Source of the DNA: an uncultured Bacteroidales bacterium
GTDB lineage: Bacteria > Bacteroidota > Bacteroidia > Bacteroidales > UBA932
NCBI GenBank assembly: GCA_905234775.1
Contig: CAJOJC010000028.1
Span: 1 to 8,415 of the forward strand
DNA: 8,415 nucleotides
Reading direction: 5' to 3'
The notes under the pieces are model-generated. The model saw only the letters and a list, made by a program, of their open reading frames with translations. It was not told the DNA's origin and searched no databases. The translations under genes were made by a program, and so were the position numbers. This document shows, piece by piece, positions 6,343 through 8,415 of the stretch. Each line of letters begins with the position of its first letter. Position 1 is the stretch's first letter.

Positions 6343-6362
6343 GTATTTGCGCTAGCAAATAC
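6343..6362. repeat. Internal hairpin 2 of the inverted-repeat element
   Basis: GTATTTGC (6343-6350), spacer GCTA, GCAAATAC (6355-6362): a perfect 8 bp stem with a 4 nt loop, 11 bp after hairpin 1. A third, weaker pairing follows: TCCACC (6387-6392) with GGTGGA (6408-6413), in competition with GGATG/CATCC (6377-6381/6385-6389). Confidence 0.7.
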
Positions 6363-6443
6363 GAAAAGGAGTCGGGGGATGTGTCATCCACCGTATGATA
6401 GTCCGGGGGTGGACAGGTCCGCAGGGGGCTACTACCCACCGCT

Positions 6444-7559
6444 TTACAGTGTTTCACCCTTGACGGATTGTGCGGGATCGATGCGGGAGATTTGTAGGGA
6501 AGGAATAAGGAGCAAAAGCATGATGACGCACCAGGCGAGGACGTTGGTGATCAGCACTAGGGGGACGTTGAGGCTGACGGGGACGTAGGCGACGAAGTAG
6601 TTCGCCGGATCGAGCTTGATAAGGTGCGTCGTGCCCTGGATAAGGCAGAAGAGGAGGGCGGCGGCGTTTCCGGCAGCGAGTCCGATGATGGTCGAGCGGG
6701 ACGCGACGCGAAGGAAGGTCCGCGCGATCGAGCGGTTGTCCATGCCCAGCGCCTTGAGAGTGCCGATGGTAGGCGTGCTGCGCATGATCATGATCAGCAG
6801 CCCCGAAATCATGTTGAACGCCGCGACCAGCGCCATGAGCAGCAGAATCGCAACCACGTTCATATCGATCAGCTGCATCCAGTCGAAGAGGTTCGAGTAT
6901 TTGTAGGACGAGGCCGAGGCCATCATCCCGGTGGCGTAGCCGATTTCTCCGGCCTTCCAGGCCATGCCCTCGCGGGTGCGGAATTCGTCGTCCAGGCGGA
7001 TTTCGAGCGCGCCGGCCTGGTCAGCGGCATAGCCCATCAGACGCTGCATGTCCGCGAGCGGGCAATAGACTATCAGCGCTTCGTCCAGCTCCACGGCAGG
7101 GGTATAGACCTCCGCGACCGTGAACTTGCGCAGTTTCACTTTCTCTCCCACGAAATACGCGAGCAGCGCATCTCCCGGCGCGACCTGCAGCTTCCGGGCG
7201 AGCTTTTCGGGCACACGGACCTGGAACCGCTCGGCCATGGACGGGACGCCCTTGAAGACCACGCCCTCGAGCACCTCGCCGCTGCGCACGATTCCCGCTT
7301 CGATCACGACCGGCTCATACGAGCTGATTCCGCTGACCGTAGCGAGAGTCGAATCCAGGACGGGGGATAGGCGGAGGGCCGCAGTGTCGGTGAGCACTAC
7401 GTCCGAGACTATGTCGCTGATCGCGTCGCGAAGGGCCTTTCGATAACCGGACGCAACGCTCACCGACACTATCATTATGAACGCGGAAATAGCGGTCGCC
7501 CAGACGGAGACCTTGCCCTTGAACCTGATACGGGAGGCTATGAATCCTTCTGGCTTCAT
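6444..7559 (-). CDS. LolC/LolE/FtsX-like ABC transporter permease
   Basis: 371 aa inner-membrane protein with the FtsX-type topology: one N-terminal membrane helix (about 17-37), a large periplasmic domain (38-233), then three helices (about 234-258, 286-308, 333-355). The loop PTIGTLKALGMDNRSIARTF (263-282) after TM2 is the usual conserved segment of LolC/MacB/FtsX permeases (IGxLKALG), expected to touch the cytoplasmic ATPase. The C-terminus (RIDPAQSVKGE) is also typical. Relatives move lipoproteins or other envelope molecules; the substrate is unknown and no ATPase gene lies in the window. Its ATG overlaps the porin stop as ATGA, so the two genes are probably translated together. It converges on the TPR gene across the inverted-repeat element. 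Confidence 0.9.
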   Translation of the reverse strand: MKPEGFIASRIRFKGKVSVWATAISAFIMIVSVSVASGYRKALRDAISDIVSDVVLTDTAALRLSPVLDSTLATVSGISSYEPVVIEAGIVRSGEVLEGVVFKGVPSMAERFQVRVPEKLARKLQVAPGDALLAYFVGEKVKLRKFTVAEVYTPAVELDEALIVYCPLADMQRLMGYAADQAGALEIRLDDEFRTREGMAWKAGEIGYATGMMASASSYKYSNLFDWMQLIDMNVVAILLLMALVAAFNMISGLLIMIMRSTPTIGTLKALGMDNRSIARTFLRVASRSTIIGLAAGNAAALLFCLIQGTTHLIKLDPANYFVAYVPVSLNVPLVLITNVLAWCVIMLLLLIPSLQISRIDPAQSVKGETL

Positions 7560-8415
7560 CGGCCGGATCCTAAGGATTTGAGTGCGCCGAGGCCGCCACC
7601 GCCGCTTCGGCCGCCGCCACCGCCGCCCGCAGGAGCGTCGAGACGCTTATTCTGGACGGGAGAGATGTAGAACGGCCACCAGATTCCGAGCTTGAGGCCG
7701 GTTCCGCCGTTGCTGGTGATGACGTGTCTGTGGGAACTGAAGATGTCCGGCTGATCCATCGGCCAGCCGTCTCCGGCGTTCTGTAGCTTCACGAAGACAG
7801 TTACCTGCTTCCACTGCATATTGATGAAGGCGTCGAAATACGGGCCGTTGTTGTAGGCGAATTCGTGCTGGTTGTGGAAGGTACCGGTGATGTAGTTCCA
7901 CTCCGGCGAGTACCACTTCGTATTCCACCATGCATTGACACCGATCTGCATGTCGAGCACTCCGGGCTGCACGGGGAACTGGATGAAGTACTTAAGGTTG
8001 AGGGCCAGGGTCGGCAGAGGCAGGACTTCCTGATTCGAGGAGAACTGCGCCAGGATTCGGTTATCCAAATGGAGGAAGTTCGCAATCACGAACTCCTTGC
8101 GGAGGTAGGCAGACAGAACGCTGATGACTTTGTCGTCGTACTGGCGGACTACTCCGAGGGTATCGTAGTAGACGTGGTTGGCGATCAGGGAGTATCCGGC
8201 CTTCGCTTCGAGCTTCCAGTACGGGATCTTCAGCGAGCCCTCGATCTTGGTAGTCGAGGTCTTCGAGAAGTTATTGTCCCACTGCATCAGCGGGTTCACG
8301 GTCGAGTAGAGGTGACGCTGGTAGTATGTAGGGCTGATCAGGCTCTCACTGAATCGGGCGGCCAGGGCCACGGGTGAGCGGCGGGCGCGGCGGAACGGGT
8401 AGAACTCCATCGACG
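7556..8415 (-). CDS. Bacteroidota putative porin (Porin_10-like), C-terminal part
   Basis: The reading frame is open past the right edge, so the N-terminus and signal peptide are missing; about 286 codons are visible. The region shows alternating aromatic beta-strand sequence typical of an outer-membrane barrel. Segments I recognise from Bacteroidota putative porins include SSNQEVLPLPTLALNLKYF (124-142, counting from the Met at 8410), MQIGVNAWWNTKWYSPEWN (154-172), TGTFHNQHEF (175-184), YFDAFINMQWKQVTVFVKLQ (191-210), GWPMDQPDIFSSH (215-227) and a terminal strand GLKLGIWWPFY (238-248). Instead of ending there, the protein continues with about 36 more residues ending in a Gly-rich tail (about 261-284). 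Its stop overlaps the permease ATG by 4 bp. The transported solute is unknown. Confidence 0.82.
   Translation of the reverse strand, partial: SMEFYPFRRARRSPVALAARFSESLISPTYYQRHLYSTVNPLMQWDNNFSKTSTTKIEGSLKIPYWKLEAKAGYSLIANHVYYDTLGVVRQYDDKVISVLSAYLRKEFVIANFLHLDNRILAQFSSNQEVLPLPTLALNLKYFIQFPVQPGVLDMQIGVNAWWNTKWYSPEWNYITGTFHNQHEFAYNNGPYFDAFINMQWKQVTVFVKLQNAGDGWPMDQPDIFSSHRHVITSNGGTGLKLGIWWPFYISPVQNKRLDAPAGGGGGGRSGGGGLGALKSLGSGR

Larger units (their letters stand above)
6244..6443. repeat. 200 bp inverted-repeat element filling a convergent intergenic space
   Basis: The outer arms at 6244-6268 and 6418-6443 are reverse complements over 25 bases with a single extra base on the right side. They open with AGCGGTGGGTAGT and continue through CCCCCTGCGGA. 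Between them lie about 150 bases with smaller hairpins (separate entries) and a further pairing CTCCTT (6284-6289) with AAGGAG (6366-6371). It fills the space between two convergent genes, sharing two bases with the TPR stop and abutting the permease TAA. No convincing ORF lies inside and no clear target-site duplication flanks it. Possible identities: a MITE-like or REP-like dispersed element, or a bidirectional terminator/3'-end-protecting structure. The arms are directly seen; the role is inference. Confidence 0.75.

Noticed and set aside
6158..6588. Short frames through the 200 bp inverted-repeat element on both strands
   Set aside because: They overlap the ends of real genes, run through hairpins, and have no credible start region or protein pattern. 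The element is better explained as structured non-coding DNA.
6624..7370. A 248-codon plus-strand frame opposite the ABC permease
   Set aside because: Extremely His/Arg/Asp-rich composition typical of an antisense shadow; the minus strand encodes a clear four-helix permease.
7865..8377. A 170-codon plus-strand frame opposite the porin
   Set aside because: Antisense to a recognisable Bacteroidota porin sequence, with no domain or start-site support of its own.
1..8415. CRISPR array, tRNA/rRNA genes, transposase, integrase or phage genes
   Set aside because: No regularly spaced repeats, cloverleaf-like sequences, ribosomal RNA signatures or mobile-element proteins were seen on either strand.

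Overview
The window reads as ordinary chromosome from a fairly GC-rich member of the Bacteroidales (Bacteroidota). The evidence is the Bacteroidota-type porin, QueA and RsmF-like sequences that match the Bacteroidales forms I know, perfect TAnnTTTG promoter motifs, A-rich leaders rather than strong Shine-Dalgarno sites, and very tight gene packing. I cannot name the genus. A Rikenellaceae/Alistipes-like organism is possible but not shown.

Left block (1-3852, minus strand): genes read right to left as Nudix hydrolase, queA (tRNA queuosine synthesis), dprA (single-strand DNA handling in transformation/recombination) and tatD (metal-dependent nuclease). After an AT-rich gap, the first four codons of another gene run off the left edge. 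dprA and tatD are 10 bp apart and probably co-transcribed. Small hairpins separate Nudix from queA and queA from dprA.

Centre (3853-6245, plus strand): a 34 bp divergent spacer carries two face-to-face -7 elements that form a near-perfect dyad. To its right lies a coupled three-gene operon: an SRPBCC-fold protein, an RsmF-like rRNA cytosine-C5 methyltransferase with an unusually short N-terminus (ATGA overlap), and an exported TPR protein (TAATG overlap).

Junction (6244-6443): the whole 198-200 bp between two convergent stop codons is one structured element. It has 25/26 bp terminal inverted repeats and internal perfect hairpins. This is the least explained sequence in the window.

Right block (6444-8415, minus strand): a partial Bacteroidota putative porin with an unusual Gly-rich C-terminal tail overlaps by 4 bp a LolC/FtsX-like ABC permease. 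No ATPase gene is visible.

Most of the window is housekeeping. I see no CRISPR array, transposase, phage gene, tRNA or rRNA. The best candidates for something undescribed are the 200 bp inverted-repeat element and the palindromic bidirectional promoter.
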